Source: Roseateles_E sp005503085
GTDB taxonomy: Bacteria > Pseudomonadota > Gammaproteobacteria > Burkholderiales > Burkholderiaceae_C
Length of the DNA stretch: 64,000 nt
Direction: 5' to 3'
Assembly: GCF_028462495.1 (NCBI RefSeq)
Contig: NZ_JAQOWX010000008.1
Coordinates: forward strand, 1 to 64,000
The number at the start of each line of letters is the position of its first letter. Position 1 is the first letter of the stretch. The notes under the pieces are model-generated. The model worked only from the letters and a program-made list of their open reading frames with translations, was not told the DNA's origin and made no database searches. The translations under genes were made by a program, and so were the position numbers. Below are positions 17,591 to 26,190 of this stretch, piece after piece.

Positions 17591-18565
17591 TCAATCCAGT
17601 TTTGCTCCAGAGCTTTTCACGACCTCGGCCCAGCGCTTGACTTCGCTGCTGACGAAGTTGCCGAAGGCATCGCCGTACATGCTGGGCACCTCGGGACCGA
17701 GCCCATTCCAGGCCGATTTGCTGGCCTCGTCGGCAAAGGCCTTGCGCAGCTCGCCCTGCATCGCGCTGATCACGTCCTTGGGCGTGCCCTTGGGCGCCCA
17801 CAGGCCGTACCAGGTCGCGACCTGGTAGGTCGGCACGCCGCCCTCGACACTGGTCGGCACATCGGGGAAGCCCGGGGCACGCTTGTTGGCCGCGACGGCC
17901 AGGGCCTTGATGCGGCCGCTCTTGATATGGGTGGCGGAGGAACCGAGGCCGTCGAACATCATGTCGACCTGGCCGGCGATCAGGTCCTGCAGCGCCGGGC
18001 CGGCGCCGCGGTAGGGGATGTGGGTGATGAAAGTCTTGGTCTGCAGCTTGAACAGCTCGCCGGCCAGATGATGGGAGGTGCCGTTGCCGGCCGAGCCGTA
18101 GTTCAGCTTGCCCGGGTTCTTGCGGATGAATTCCAGCAGGCCCTTCAGATCGGTGGCCGGCACCTTGGCCGGGTTGACGACGATGACCTGGGGCACGCTG
18201 GAGATCAGGGCCACCGGCACGAAGTCCTCCTCCAGCTTGTATTCAAGCTTGGGATACATGGCCGGCGCGATCGCATGATGCACCGCACCCATGAAGAAGG
18301 TGTAGCCATCGGGCGCGGCCTTGGAGGCGATGCCGGCGCCGACGGTGCCGCCGGCGCCGCCCTTGTTGTCGATGATGAACTGCTTGCCGGTCTGCTTGGA
18401 CAGCACGGCGGTCAGCGGCCGCGCGAAGGCATCGGTGCCGCCGCCGGCCGGGAAGGGCACGACCCAGGTGACGGGCTTGCTGGGCCAGCTCTGGGCCTGG
18501 GCGCCGGTAGCGGCCAGCAGTGCGGCGGCGGCCAGCAAGCAGCGGCGTGTCATGGTGGGCTTCAT
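17591..18565 (-). CDS. Bug/TctC-family periplasmic substrate-binding protein in the malonate operon
   Basis: About 324 residues from ATG 18565, which has AGGAGA seven bases upstream. A Sec/Tat-type signal with RR (MTRRCLLAAAALLAATGAQA) precedes the mature start QSWPSKPVTWVVPFPAGGGTD, the family hallmark. DNKGGAGGTVGA, GKLNYGSAGNGTSHH and HIPYRGAGPALQDLIAGQVD are the other Bug motifs. Members bind small carboxylates or aromatic acids; its position between malonyl-CoA decarboxylase and malonyl-CoA synthetase suggests malonate. No TctA/TctB membrane partner is present in the window. Confidence 0.88.
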   Translation of the reverse strand: MKPTMTRRCLLAAAALLAATGAQAQSWPSKPVTWVVPFPAGGGTDAFARPLTAVLSKQTGKQFIIDNKGGAGGTVGAGIASKAAPDGYTFFMGAVHHAIAPAMYPKLEYKLEEDFVPVALISSVPQVIVVNPAKVPATDLKGLLEFIRKNPGKLNYGSAGNGTSHHLAGELFKLQTKTFITHIPYRGAGPALQDLIAGQVDMMFDGLGSSATHIKSGRIKALAVAANKRAPGFPDVPTSVEGGVPTYQVATWYGLWAPKGTPKDVISAMQGELRKAFADEASKSAWNGLGPEVPSMYGDAFGNFVSSEVKRWAEVVKSSGAKLD

Positions 18566-18612
18566 CGGTCTGTCTCCTGTGATTGCCGCGTGGGGCGGCT
18601 TGTGGATAGGAA

Positions 18613-19920
18613 TCAAAGCAGCGCGGCGACGCCGCGCGAGTAGGCGATCTCGCCCTGGGTGAAGGCCTCGTGATAGCCTTCGATCTTGCCGAGGTCGTAC
18701 AGATAGTTGACCATCATGCCGCAGCTTTGCTTCAGCCCCTTGGCGGCGCGATTGCCCATCGGGTTGAGCCGCTCCAGGCGGGCACCGTTGTCCAGATGGA
18801 AGCGCGCCACCGGATCGCCCTGCGCGCCGGTGGTCTGGCCGACCAGATAGACCGCAGCCAGACGCTGCAGCGCCTGCTGGGCGGCGCTGTCCAGCTTGGC
18901 CAGCGTCTCGGCCTGGCTCAGCTTGGCGAGTTCGCCGCCGCTGGCCTGCAGCAGCAGTTCGCGGGCCTCGCGGGCACGCTCGAGCTGCGGCTTCTTCAGC
19001 TGCTTCAGCGCGCTGAAATCGCTGCTGCGCTGCAGCCAGGCGGTAAAGCCGGGAATCGGCGACAGCGTGCAGAAGGTCTTCAGCTTCGGGTGCTCGCGCT
19101 GCAGATGCTCGGCCACCCGCTTGATCAGGAAATTACCCAGCGACACGCCCTTGAGCCCGGGCTCGCAATTGCTGATCGAATAGAACACCGCAACCTTGAA
19201 CTTGTCCGGCGCCATGGTTTCGGCCTTCTTGTCGATCAGCGGCGCGATCGCGGCCGGCATCTCCGGCAGCAGCGCCACCTCGACAAAGATCAGCGGCTCG
19301 TCCGGCAGCTGCGGATGGAAGAAGGCGAACAGGCGGCGGTCCGGCTGCAGGCGGCGGCGCAGATCGTCCCAGCCGTCGATCTCATGCACGGCCTCGTGGC
19401 GGATGATCTGCTCCAGCAGCTGGGCCGGCGAGTTCCAGTCGACCTGGCGCATCTGCAGAAAGCCCGGGTTGAACCAGGAGCCGAACAGATGCAGCAGATC
19501 GGACTCGACACTGCGCCATTCCGGATGCCGGGCCAGGCCGCCGAGCAGATTGCGGCGCAGCCGCACCAGCACGCCGGTGGCGCCGGGCGCGCGGTTCAGG
19601 CGGCGGAACAGCTCCTGGCGCGGCGGCTCGCTGACCCGGCTCAGCGCCAGCAGATGGGCGGCATTGGGCTCGGCGGCATAGGCCTGGGCGGCCAGCAGCA
19701 CGGCCTGCGGATCGGGGTTGAAGTCCAGGCTCAGCCGCTCGAACAGCTCGTCCAGCCCCTCGGGAGGCAGCCGAGCGATCTTGTCGAGCAGCTCACGCGC
19801 CTGGCCCAGGCTGTTGGCTTCGCCGCGCTCGGACAGCAGGCGGCGCGCATCGATCAGCACCTGGCGCTGCTGGCGTCGCAGCCCCCGCAGCGCCGAGGCT
19901 TGTCTGAGCTCATCCAGCAT
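18613..19920 (-). CDS. matA: Malonyl-CoA decarboxylase (MatA/MCD)
   Basis: 435 residues, matching bacterial MCD. The N-terminal helical domain (LRQASALRGL to ~150) is followed by the acyltransferase-like catalytic domain, with FHPQLPDEPLIFVEVAL, NCEPGLKGVSLGNFLIKRV, FCTLSPIPGFTAWL and a C-terminal FHLDNGARLERLNPMGN segment. The SPIPGF region and the HLDNGA His correspond to the conserved MCD active-site motifs. It converts malonyl-CoA to acetyl-CoA and CO2. It overlaps the 3' end of the GntR regulator by 11 bases, showing translational coupling. Confidence 0.93.
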   Translation of the reverse strand: MLDELRQASALRGLRRQQRQVLIDARRLLSERGEANSLGQARELLDKIARLPPEGLDELFERLSLDFNPDPQAVLLAAQAYAAEPNAAHLLALSRVSEPPRQELFRRLNRAPGATGVLVRLRRNLLGGLARHPEWRSVESDLLHLFGSWFNPGFLQMRQVDWNSPAQLLEQIIRHEAVHEIDGWDDLRRRLQPDRRLFAFFHPQLPDEPLIFVEVALLPEMPAAIAPLIDKKAETMAPDKFKVAVFYSISNCEPGLKGVSLGNFLIKRVAEHLQREHPKLKTFCTLSPIPGFTAWLQRSSDFSALKQLKKPQLERAREARELLLQASGGELAKLSQAETLAKLDSAAQQALQRLAAVYLVGQTTGAQGDPVARFHLDNGARLERLNPMGNRAAKGLKQSCGMMVNYLYDLGKIEGYHEAFTQGEIAYSRGVAALL

Positions 19921-20593
19921 GGTTCACCTCGGCACTGTGGTTCATCGCTTGCAGGGCGCCCAGCTGGGCCAGCAGATGCGCTTGCATCTCGGCCTCGGCG
20001 CCGGCCGCGTCGCCGGCCAGCAGCGCGGCCAGCAGGCGGCGGTGCTCGTCCAGCGAGGCCTGCAGCCGGCCCGGCGACTTCAGCTGGCGGCCGCGCAGCA
20101 GGCGCAGGAACTTGCGCAGATCGCCGGTGGCGCGCTCCAGCCAGCGGTTCGCCGCCAAGGTCTGCAGCAGGCTGTGAAAGACATGGTTGACGCGATAGTA
20201 GCTGTCGATGTCGCCGGCTGCTGCGGCCAGCTCCAGCTGCTCGTGCAGCTGCTGCAGCTGCAGCAGCTGGGCCGGCGTGGCCTTGCGCGCGGCTTCGAAG
20301 GCGCAGCGCCCCTCCAGCATCGCCATTACCGGGAACAGATCGTTGGCGTCGGTGTCGTGCATCTCGATGACGCGGCAGCCCTGGCGCGGCAGCAGCTCCA
20401 GCAGACCTTCGGCCACCAGCACCTTCAGCGCCTCGCGCAGCGGCGTGCGGCTGATCGCCCATTGCTCGGCCAGCGCCTTCTCGTCGACCAGCGCGCCGGG
20501 TGCCAGCTCGCGCTCGAAGATCATCGCCCGCAGGCGCGCCGCCACCGCATCGTGCATCGAGCTGCCGCGCAGGGGGAGGTCGGGGCTGTTCAT
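19910..20593 (-). CDS. matR: GntR/FCD-family transcriptional regulator of the malonate operon (MatR-like)
   Basis: About 227 residues from ATG 20593. Residues 10-75 are the GntR winged helix (LRAMIFERELAPGALVDEKALAEQWAIS-x-TPLREAL-x-L), followed by an all-helical FCD ligand domain with the metal/ligand residues D-x3-N and H in its helices (HVFHSLL, LDEHRRLLAAL). It heads the matA-Bug-matB run, as MatR does in rhizobia, where malonate is the effector. The regulator identity is inferred from context. An AT-rich imperfect dyad just upstream of its start is a plausible operator. Confidence 0.85.
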   Translation of the reverse strand: MNSPDLPLRGSSMHDAVAARLRAMIFERELAPGALVDEKALAEQWAISRTPLREALKVLVAEGLLELLPRQGCRVIEMHDTDANDLFPVMAMLEGRCAFEAARKATPAQLLQLQQLHEQLELAAAAGDIDSYYRVNHVFHSLLQTLAANRWLERATGDLRKFLRLLRGRQLKSPGRLQASLDEHRRLLAALLAGDAAGAEAEMQAHLLAQLGALQAMNHSAEVNHAG

Positions 20594-20609
20594 GGGTTGT
20601 GGCGAATTG

Positions 20610-20625
20610 GTGATTACATAATTAC
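20610..20625. promoter_or_regulatory. Candidate GntR (MatR) operator
   Basis: GTGATTACATAATTAC is an AT-rich imperfect dyad (ATTA-CA-TAAT core) in otherwise very GC-rich DNA, 17 bases upstream of the GntR start and between it and the divergent sigma-54 activator. The position fits autoregulation of the malonate operon. There is no experimental support, and it does not match the published rhizobial MatR site closely. Confidence 0.4.
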
Positions 20626-20742
20626 AGCCCTGTGCGGAGCCCGCATCGGGGTAGACCCGCAGCCGCGCCGACGGCCTTGGCGCACTGCTACATTGCGCAG
20701 GCTGTGGCCGGCCGGCCGCCGTTTCCCGCTGCGCAGACATTC

Positions 20743-22209
20743 GTGATCAACAGCTCCCAACTCCCGCTCGATGCGCCCGGCGTGCTGCGCCTGGCGGCGC
20801 GCACGATGTTCGAGCTGCTGGAGTCCAGCGCCCAGGGCATGATGGTGCTGGACCGCGAGCACCGCATCGTCTGGATCAGCGAGGGCTACAAGCGCTTCCT
20901 GCCCGGCCTGGGTTTCGAGCACGAGTCCGACTTCGTCGGCCGCCGCGTCGAGGAGGTGGTGCCCAACACCTTGATGGCCCAGGTGATCGACAGCGGCCAG
21001 CCCATCCTGGTGGACCTGCTGAGCAACAAGGCCGGTACCTTTCTGGTCAGCCGCCTGCCGCTGCGCAGCGACGCCGGCGAGGTGATCGGTGCGCTGGGCG
21101 TGGTCCTGCTCGATCACCCGGAGACCACGATGCAGCCGCTGATCGCCAAGTTCGGCCGGCTGCAGCAGGAGCTCGACGAGGCGCACCGCCGGCTGGCGGC
21201 CGAGCAGGTCAGGAATCGCCGCCCCAAGCACACCATCGCCAGCTTCATCGGCGCCGGCCCGGCCGCGCTGGAGCTCAAGCGCCAGGCCCGCCGTGTTGCG
21301 CAGACCGATGCGCCGGTGCTGCTGCTGGGCGAGACCGGCACCGGCAAGGAGCTGCTGGCGCACGGCATCCATGCGGCCTCGCGGCGTGCCGGCGGGCCGC
21401 TGGTCAGCATCAATATCGCGGCCGTGCCGGACACCTTGCTGGAGGCCGAGTTCTTCGGCGTCGCGCCGGGCGCCTATACCGGCGCCGACCGCAAGGGCCG
21501 CGACGGCAAGTTCGCGCTGGCCGATGGCGGCACGCTCTTTCTCGACGAGATCGGTGACATGCCGCTGGCGCTGCAGAGCAAGCTCTTGCGGGTGCTGCAG
21601 GAGCAGGAGTTCGAGGCGCTGGGCAGCAACACGGTGCGGCGCGTCGATGTGCGGGTGATCGCCGCCACCAGCCGCGACCTGGCCGCGATGGTGGCGGCCG
21701 GCGAGTTCCGCGCCGACCTCTTCTACCGGCTCAATGTGCTGCCGCTGAAGCTGCCGCCGCTGCGCGAGCGCCTGGAGGACATCGAGGCCCTGGCCGAGAC
21801 GCTGGGCGAGGACATCGCGCGGCGCAGCGGCATGCCGCAGCGCCAGCTCAGCCCCGAGGCGCTGGACTGGCTGGCCCGGCAGCCCTGGCCCGGCAATATC
21901 CGCCAGCTGCGCAATGTGCTGGAGCAGGCCAGCCTGATGAGCGACGAGATCCAGCTGGGCGTGCACAGCTTCGATCCGGCCGCGCTGGCCTGCCTGCCCG
22001 CGCCGGCCGAGGCGCCGCCGGCTGCTGCGCAGGCACCGCACCACATCCGACCGCTGCCCGAGCGCATCGAGGCGCTGGAGCGCGAGGCCATTGCCGAGGC
22101 CCTGGCGCTGACCGAGGGCAATCGCATGGCGGCCGCCCGGCTGCTGCAGATCTCGCGGGCCTCTCTTTACGAGCGCCTGACGCGCTGGCCCGATCTCGGC
22201 GCGGCGTGA
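20743..22209 (+). CDS. Sigma-54-dependent transcriptional activator with N-terminal PAS domain
   Basis: 488 residues if the in-frame GTG at 20743 is used; a longer frame begins at 20632, but its N-terminus has no family features. The PAS sensor (SSAQGMMVLDREHRIVWISEGY) is followed by the AAA+ domain with Walker A GETGTGKE, the sigma-54 contact loop GAYTGAD (GAFTGA variant), Walker B FLDEIGDM and the R-finger region FRADLFYRLNVLPLKLPPLRER. The Fis-type C-terminal helix-turn-helix is GNRMAAARLLQISRASLYERL. It should activate RNAP-sigma54 at distant enhancers. Neighbours are the divergent malonate operon and the downstream chemoreceptor and ABC operon; I found no sigma-54 promoter (GG-N10-GC) just upstream of either. 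Confidence 0.88.
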   Translation: MINSSQLPLDAPGVLRLAARTMFELLESSAQGMMVLDREHRIVWISEGYKRFLPGLGFEHESDFVGRRVEEVVPNTLMAQVIDSGQPILVDLLSNKAGTFLVSRLPLRSDAGEVIGALGVVLLDHPETTMQPLIAKFGRLQQELDEAHRRLAAEQVRNRRPKHTIASFIGAGPAALELKRQARRVAQTDAPVLLLGETGTGKELLAHGIHAASRRAGGPLVSINIAAVPDTLLEAEFFGVAPGAYTGADRKGRDGKFALADGGTLFLDEIGDMPLALQSKLLRVLQEQEFEALGSNTVRRVDVRVIAATSRDLAAMVAAGEFRADLFYRLNVLPLKLPPLRERLEDIEALAETLGEDIARRSGMPQRQLSPEALDWLARQPWPGNIRQLRNVLEQASLMSDEIQLGVHSFDPAALACLPAPAEAPPAAAQAPHHIRPLPERIEALEREAIAEALALTEGNRMAAARLLQISRASLYERLTRWPDLGAA

Positions 22210-22338
22210 CAAATAGCCGCCAGCCCGGGGCGGCCTGAGCCGAGATCAGTTGTTTGTGCGCGTCTCGCCCTTGCGCCGCGCCGACGCTTGCCCGCATAGT
22301 GGCCGCGCGGTGATCGCGACGATAAGAAGGAGACAGTC

Positions 22339-23874
22339 ATGGGCAATCTGATGTTGGCCACCCGTTTGCGCCTGGCGGTGCTGGTGGTGGTGCTGGGCTT
22401 TGTGGCCCTGGTGCTGCTGCTGACCTACCGGGCCTCCAGCAGCCTGCTGGGCGTGAAGATGCTGACCACGGTGGATCAGGTCAAGCTGGGCGAGAAGATC
22501 GCCCGCGAACACTATGAGAAGGCCAGGTCCGGCGCGATGCCCGAGGCCGAGGCCAAGGCCGCCGCAGCGGCGGCCATCGGCAAGATCCGCTACTCGGGCA
22601 ACGAGTACCTGTGGATCAATGATATGAGCCCGCGCATGGTGATGCACCCGATCAACACCAAGCTCGATGGCCAGGACCTGAGCCAGAACAAGGACCCGAA
22701 CGGCAAGCGCCTGTTCATCGAGTTTGTCGAGGTGGTCAAGGCCAGCGGCGCCGGCTATGTCGACTATCTGTGGCCCAAGCCCGGCGCCAAGGACCCCGAG
22801 CCCAAGCGCAGCTATGTGCTGGGTTTCGCGCCCTGGGGCTGGGTGATCGGCTCGGGCGTCTATGTCGACGATGTCAAGGCGGTGGCGCGCCAGGACGCGG
22901 TGTTCACGCTGGTGCTGGTGCTGCTGGCCGGCGGCCTCGCGCTGGGCGGGGTGGAGCTGTTCGTGCGCGGCCTGCGCAAGCGCCTGGCCAGCATGCAGGC
23001 GCTGATGCATGCGGTGGCCGGTGGCGATCTGCGCGCCGACATCCAGCCCGGCCGGCCCGATGAGCTGGGCCTGGTGCTGCGCGAGGTGGTGGCGATGCAA
23101 ACGCGCCTGACCGAGCTGGTGCGGGCCATCCGCGAAGCCACCGAGTCGATCGGCCATGCCTCCAGCGAGGTGGCGCTGGGCAGCCAGGATCTGTCCTCGC
23201 GCACCGAGCAGGCCGCCTCGAATCTGCAGCAGACGGCGGCCTCGATGCAGGAGCTGACCCAGCAGGTGCGCCACTCGGCCCAGGCGGCCGACCAGACCAA
23301 TGCGCTGGCCGACACGGCCGCCGGGCAGGCCCGCGCCGGCGCGGCGGCGATGCAGGAGGTGGTGCGCACGATGGACGGCATCTCGGACGCCAGCCGCAAG
23401 ATCACCGACATCATCAGCGTGATCGACGGCGTGGCCTTCCAGACCAATATCCTGGCGCTGAACGCCGCCGTCGAGGCGGCCCGGGCCGGCGAGCAGGGGC
23501 GGGGCTTCGCGGTGGTCGCGGCCGAGGTGCGCAGCCTGGCGCAGCGCTCGGCCCAGGCGGCCAAGGAGATCAAGGCCTTGATCACCGATTCGACCGAGCG
23601 GGTCTCGGCCGGCAGCCAGCAGGTCAGCCGCGCCGGCGACACCATGGGCGACATCCTCGGCGCGGTGCAGCGCGTCACGACCACGGTCAGCGAGATCAGC
23701 CAGGCCAGCAGCGGCCAGTCCGAGGGCATTGCGCAGATCAACCAGGCGGTGGCCCAGCTCGACGACATGACACAGCAGAATGCCGCCCTGGTCGAGCAGA
23801 CCGCGGCGGCGGCCGAATCGCTGAAGCAGCAGGCCCAGCAGCTGAGCGCGACGGTGGCGGTGTTCAAGATCTAG
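22339..23874 (+). CDS. Methyl-accepting chemotaxis protein with single-Cache sensor
   Basis: 511 residues. Membrane helix 1 (~9-29), periplasmic sCache_2 domain (YLWINDMSPRMVMHP and WGWVIGSGVYVDDV are its signatures), membrane helix 2 (~190-208), HAMP, then a long cytoplasmic signalling coiled coil with the hairpin tip ISVIDGVAFQTNILALNAAVEAARAGEQGRGFAVVAAEVR. Residues ending TVAVFKI show no CheR/CheB-docking pentapeptide, so adaptation probably relies on other receptors. AAGGAG lies upstream of the ATG. Its place just before a binding-protein ABC operon suggests, but does not prove, a shared ligand. Confidence 0.92.
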   Translation: MGNLMLATRLRLAVLVVVLGFVALVLLLTYRASSSLLGVKMLTTVDQVKLGEKIAREHYEKARSGAMPEAEAKAAAAAAIGKIRYSGNEYLWINDMSPRMVMHPINTKLDGQDLSQNKDPNGKRLFIEFVEVVKASGAGYVDYLWPKPGAKDPEPKRSYVLGFAPWGWVIGSGVYVDDVKAVARQDAVFTLVLVLLAGGLALGGVELFVRGLRKRLASMQALMHAVAGGDLRADIQPGRPDELGLVLREVVAMQTRLTELVRAIREATESIGHASSEVALGSQDLSSRTEQAASNLQQTAASMQELTQQVRHSAQAADQTNALADTAAGQARAGAAAMQEVVRTMDGISDASRKITDIISVIDGVAFQTNILALNAAVEAARAGEQGRGFAVVAAEVRSLAQRSAQAAKEIKALITDSTERVSAGSQQVSRAGDTMGDILGAVQRVTTTVSEISQASSGQSEGIAQINQAVAQLDDMTQQNAALVEQTAAAAESLKQQAQQLSATVAVFKI

Positions 23875-24077
23875 ACACAGGCCGCCGATTGACTGTCTGA
23901 ATTTCAGGCAACGCCTGCTTTCCGGACGCGCGTTCGATGCGGCTGCCCGGCCGAGCGCCGCCCATCGGGGCGCTTGGCCGGTGGCTTCTCGGGGTTTACA
24001 CCAGTTTGGTGCGTTCGGGCATGGGATGTGCATCTTGATGGGGCAAGCTCAGCGAGCCACAACAAGGAGACGACCCG
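23875..24077. other. Intergenic leader of the ABC transporter operon
   Basis: Holds the promoter of the five-component ABC operon. CACCA-GTT-TGGTG (24000-24012) is a short dyad. No sigma-54 -24/-12 pair with correct spacing was seen, and no coding region. Confidence 0.4.
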
Positions 24078-25292
24078 ATGACCACCCCATCCCTTTCCAG
24101 CAAGCGCCTTGTCCTCACCGCTCTGATCGCAGCCTTGGCCGCCGTGTATGCGCCGGCGCCCGCGCTGGCCCAGGCGGGCAAGGACATCCGCATCGCCCAT
24201 ATCTACAGCAAGACCGGGCCGCTGGAAGCCTATGGCAAGCAGACCCAGACCGGCTTCATGATGGGCCTGGACTATGCGACCGGTGGCTCGATGGTGGTGG
24301 CGGGGCGCAAGCTGGTGGTGATCGAGAAGGACGACCAGGGCAAGCCCGATGTGGGCAAGAACCTGCTGGCCGCGGCCTATGGCGACGACAAGGCCGATCT
24401 GGCCGTCGGCCCGACCTCGTCCGGAGTGGCCCTGGCCCTGCTGCCGGTGGCCGAGGAGTACAAGAAGATCCTGCTGGTGGAGCCGGCCGTGGCCGACTCG
24501 ATCACCGGCGACAAGTGGAACAAATACATCTTCCGCACCGGCCGCAACTCCAGCCAGGACGCGATCTCGAATGCCGTCGCGCTGGACAAGCCGGGCGTGA
24601 CGATTGCGACCCTGGCCCAGGACTATGCCTTTGGCCGTGACGGCGTGAAGGCCTTCAAGGACGCGGTCAAGAAGGCCAAGATCGTTCACGAAGAGTACCT
24701 GCCAACGACGACCACCGACTTCACCGCCGGCGCCCAGCGCCTGATCGACAAGCTGAAGGACCAGCCCGGTCGCAAGGTGATCTTCATCATCTGGGCTGGC
24801 GCCGGCAACCCCTTCAAGATCGCCGATCTGGACCTGAAGCGCCATGGCATCGAGATCGCTACCGGCGGCAACATCATGCCGGCGATGGTCAATTACAAGG
24901 CCTTCCCCGGCATGGAAGGCGCGACCTATTACTACTTCGGCATCCCGAAGAACCCGGCCAATGAGTGGCTGGTGGCCAACCACTACAAGCAGTTCAAGAG
25001 CCCGCCGGACTTCTTCACCGCCGGCGGCATGAGCGCGGCGATCGCGGTGGTCGAGGCGCTGAAGAAGACCGCCGGCGACACCAGCACCAACAAGCTGATC
25101 AAGACCATGGAGGGCATGAGCTTCGAGACGCCGAAGGGGAAGATGACTTTCCGCGCGGAAGACCATCAGGCCATGCAGTCCATGTATCACTTCAAGATCA
25201 AGGTGGATCCGGCCTTCCCCTGGGGCGTGCCGGAGTTGATCCGCGAGATCAAGCCTGAGGAAATGCAGGTGCCCGTTCGCAACAAGCGTTGA
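24078..25292 (+). CDS. Branched-chain-amino-acid-type ABC transporter substrate-binding protein
   Basis: 404 residues with AAGGAG ribosome site. A signal peptide ends at PALAQA, then the type I periplasmic-binding fold (Peripla_BP_6): IRIAHIYSKTGPLEAYGKQ, VGPTSSGVALALLPVAEEYKK, IATLAQDYAFGRDGVKAFKDAVK and AGGMSAAIAVVEALKKT. Ligands in this family range from branched-chain amino acids to amides, urea and aromatic acids. It heads the operon, followed by a strong intercistronic inverted repeat and then the two ATPases and two permeases. Confidence 0.92.
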   Translation: MTTPSLSSKRLVLTALIAALAAVYAPAPALAQAGKDIRIAHIYSKTGPLEAYGKQTQTGFMMGLDYATGGSMVVAGRKLVVIEKDDQGKPDVGKNLLAAAYGDDKADLAVGPTSSGVALALLPVAEEYKKILLVEPAVADSITGDKWNKYIFRTGRNSSQDAISNAVALDKPGVTIATLAQDYAFGRDGVKAFKDAVKKAKIVHEEYLPTTTTDFTAGAQRLIDKLKDQPGRKVIFIIWAGAGNPFKIADLDLKRHGIEIATGGNIMPAMVNYKAFPGMEGATYYYFGIPKNPANEWLVANHYKQFKSPPDFFTAGGMSAAIAVVEALKKTAGDTSTNKLIKTMEGMSFETPKGKMTFRAEDHQAMQSMYHFKIKVDPAFPWGVPELIREIKPEEMQVPVRNKR

Positions 25293-25327
25293 GGGCGCCG
25301 GCTACTGCGCGAACGCAGGCCGTCGTT

Positions 25328-25388
25328 GCGGGTCCTCCCGTGGATCCTCACGTACAGGAAGTACGTTCCGGTCCACGGGTCCCCCCGC
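25328..25388 (+). promoter_or_regulatory. 61-base symmetric stem-loop between binding-protein and ATPase genes
   Basis: Arms read outward from loop AGGAA (25356-25360): ACGTAC/GTACGT, a 5x5 internal loop, CCCGTGGA/TCCACGGG, a 4x4 internal loop, GCGGG/CCCGC; all are centred on 25358. Weaker pairing (ACGCAGG...CCTGCGT) extends further out. It lies in the 154-base gap after the binding-protein stop. There is no T-tract. It is best read as a 3' stabiliser or partial terminator that raises binding-protein yield over membrane components, or as a REP-like intergenic repeat. Confidence 0.65.
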
Positions 25389-25446
25389 GCCTAGTCCTGC
25401 GTCCGCTCGCTACGCCTCGGGCTGTGCCACTTCGTTGTGAAATACC

Positions 25447-26190
25447 ATGCTTGAAACCCGCGATCTCACAATAAGGTTTGGCGGCCATGTGGCCGTCGAC
25501 CGCGTGTCCTGCGCCTTCGCGCCGGGTACGCTGACCGCCATCGTCGGCCCCAACGGGGCCGGCAAGACGACCTACTTCAACCTGATCTCGGGGCAGCTGC
25601 GCGCCAGCGCCGGCTCGGTGTCGCTCGACGGGCATGACCTGACCCCGCTGTCGGCGCCGCAGCGCACGCGCCGTGGCCTCGGGCGGGCCTTTCAGCTGAC
25701 CCAGCTGTTTGCTAACCTGTCGGTGCTGGAGAACGTGCGGCTGGCGGTGCAGGCGCGGCGCGGCATGGGGCTGAACTTTCTGAGCGTGTGGCTGAGCCAC
25801 CGCGAGCTGCTGGACGAGGCGCAGGCCATCGTCGAGCGGGTGCGCCTGGGCGCCCGGGCCGACGCACCGGCGGCCAGCCTGCCGCATGGCGACCAGCGCA
25901 AGCTGGAGGTGGCGCTGCTGATCGCGCTGCAGCCCAAGGTCTATATGTTCGACGAGCCGACCGCCGGCATGAGCGTCGACGAGGTGCCGGTGATCCTGGA
26001 CCTGATACGCGCGCTGAAGGCGGAAGGGCGCCACACCATCCTGCTGGTCGAGCACAAGATGGACGTGGTGCGCGAGCTGGCCGACCGCATCATCGTGCTG
26101 CACAACGGCCAGCTGGTCGCCGATGGCGAGCCGGCCGCCGTGATCGCCTCGCCCGTGGTGCAGAACGCCTATCTCGGGGTGGCGGCATGA
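25447..26190 (+). CDS. livG: ABC transporter ATP-binding protein, LivG type
   Basis: 247 residues. Walker A GPNGAGKTTYFNLISG, the LivG-type DLTPLSAPQRTRRGLGRAFQLTQLF insertion with Q-loop, a degenerate signature (ASLPHGDQRKLEVALLIAL in place of LSGGQ) common in this subfamily, Walker B MFDEPTAGMS and H-loop LLVEHKMD. It energises import of the ligand captured by the upstream binding protein. Stop overlaps the next start (ATGA). Confidence 0.92.
   Translation: MLETRDLTIRFGGHVAVDRVSCAFAPGTLTAIVGPNGAGKTTYFNLISGQLRASAGSVSLDGHDLTPLSAPQRTRRGLGRAFQLTQLFANLSVLENVRLAVQARRGMGLNFLSVWLSHRELLDEAQAIVERVRLGARADAPAASLPHGDQRKLEVALLIALQPKVYMFDEPTAGMSVDEVPVILDLIRALKAEGRHTILLVEHKMDVVRELADRIIVLHNGQLVADGEPAAVIASPVVQNAYLGVAA

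Noticed and set aside
15965..18643. An 892-codon plus-strand frame opposite matB and the Bug gene
   Set aside because: Same antisense artefact: low-complexity composition, and both opposite-strand genes have full family motifs and ribosome sites.
23875..24077. A sigma-54 promoter before the ABC importer, suggested by the nearby activator
   Set aside because: TTGGC and TTGGTGC segments occur, but none has GG and GC at the required 10-base spacing.
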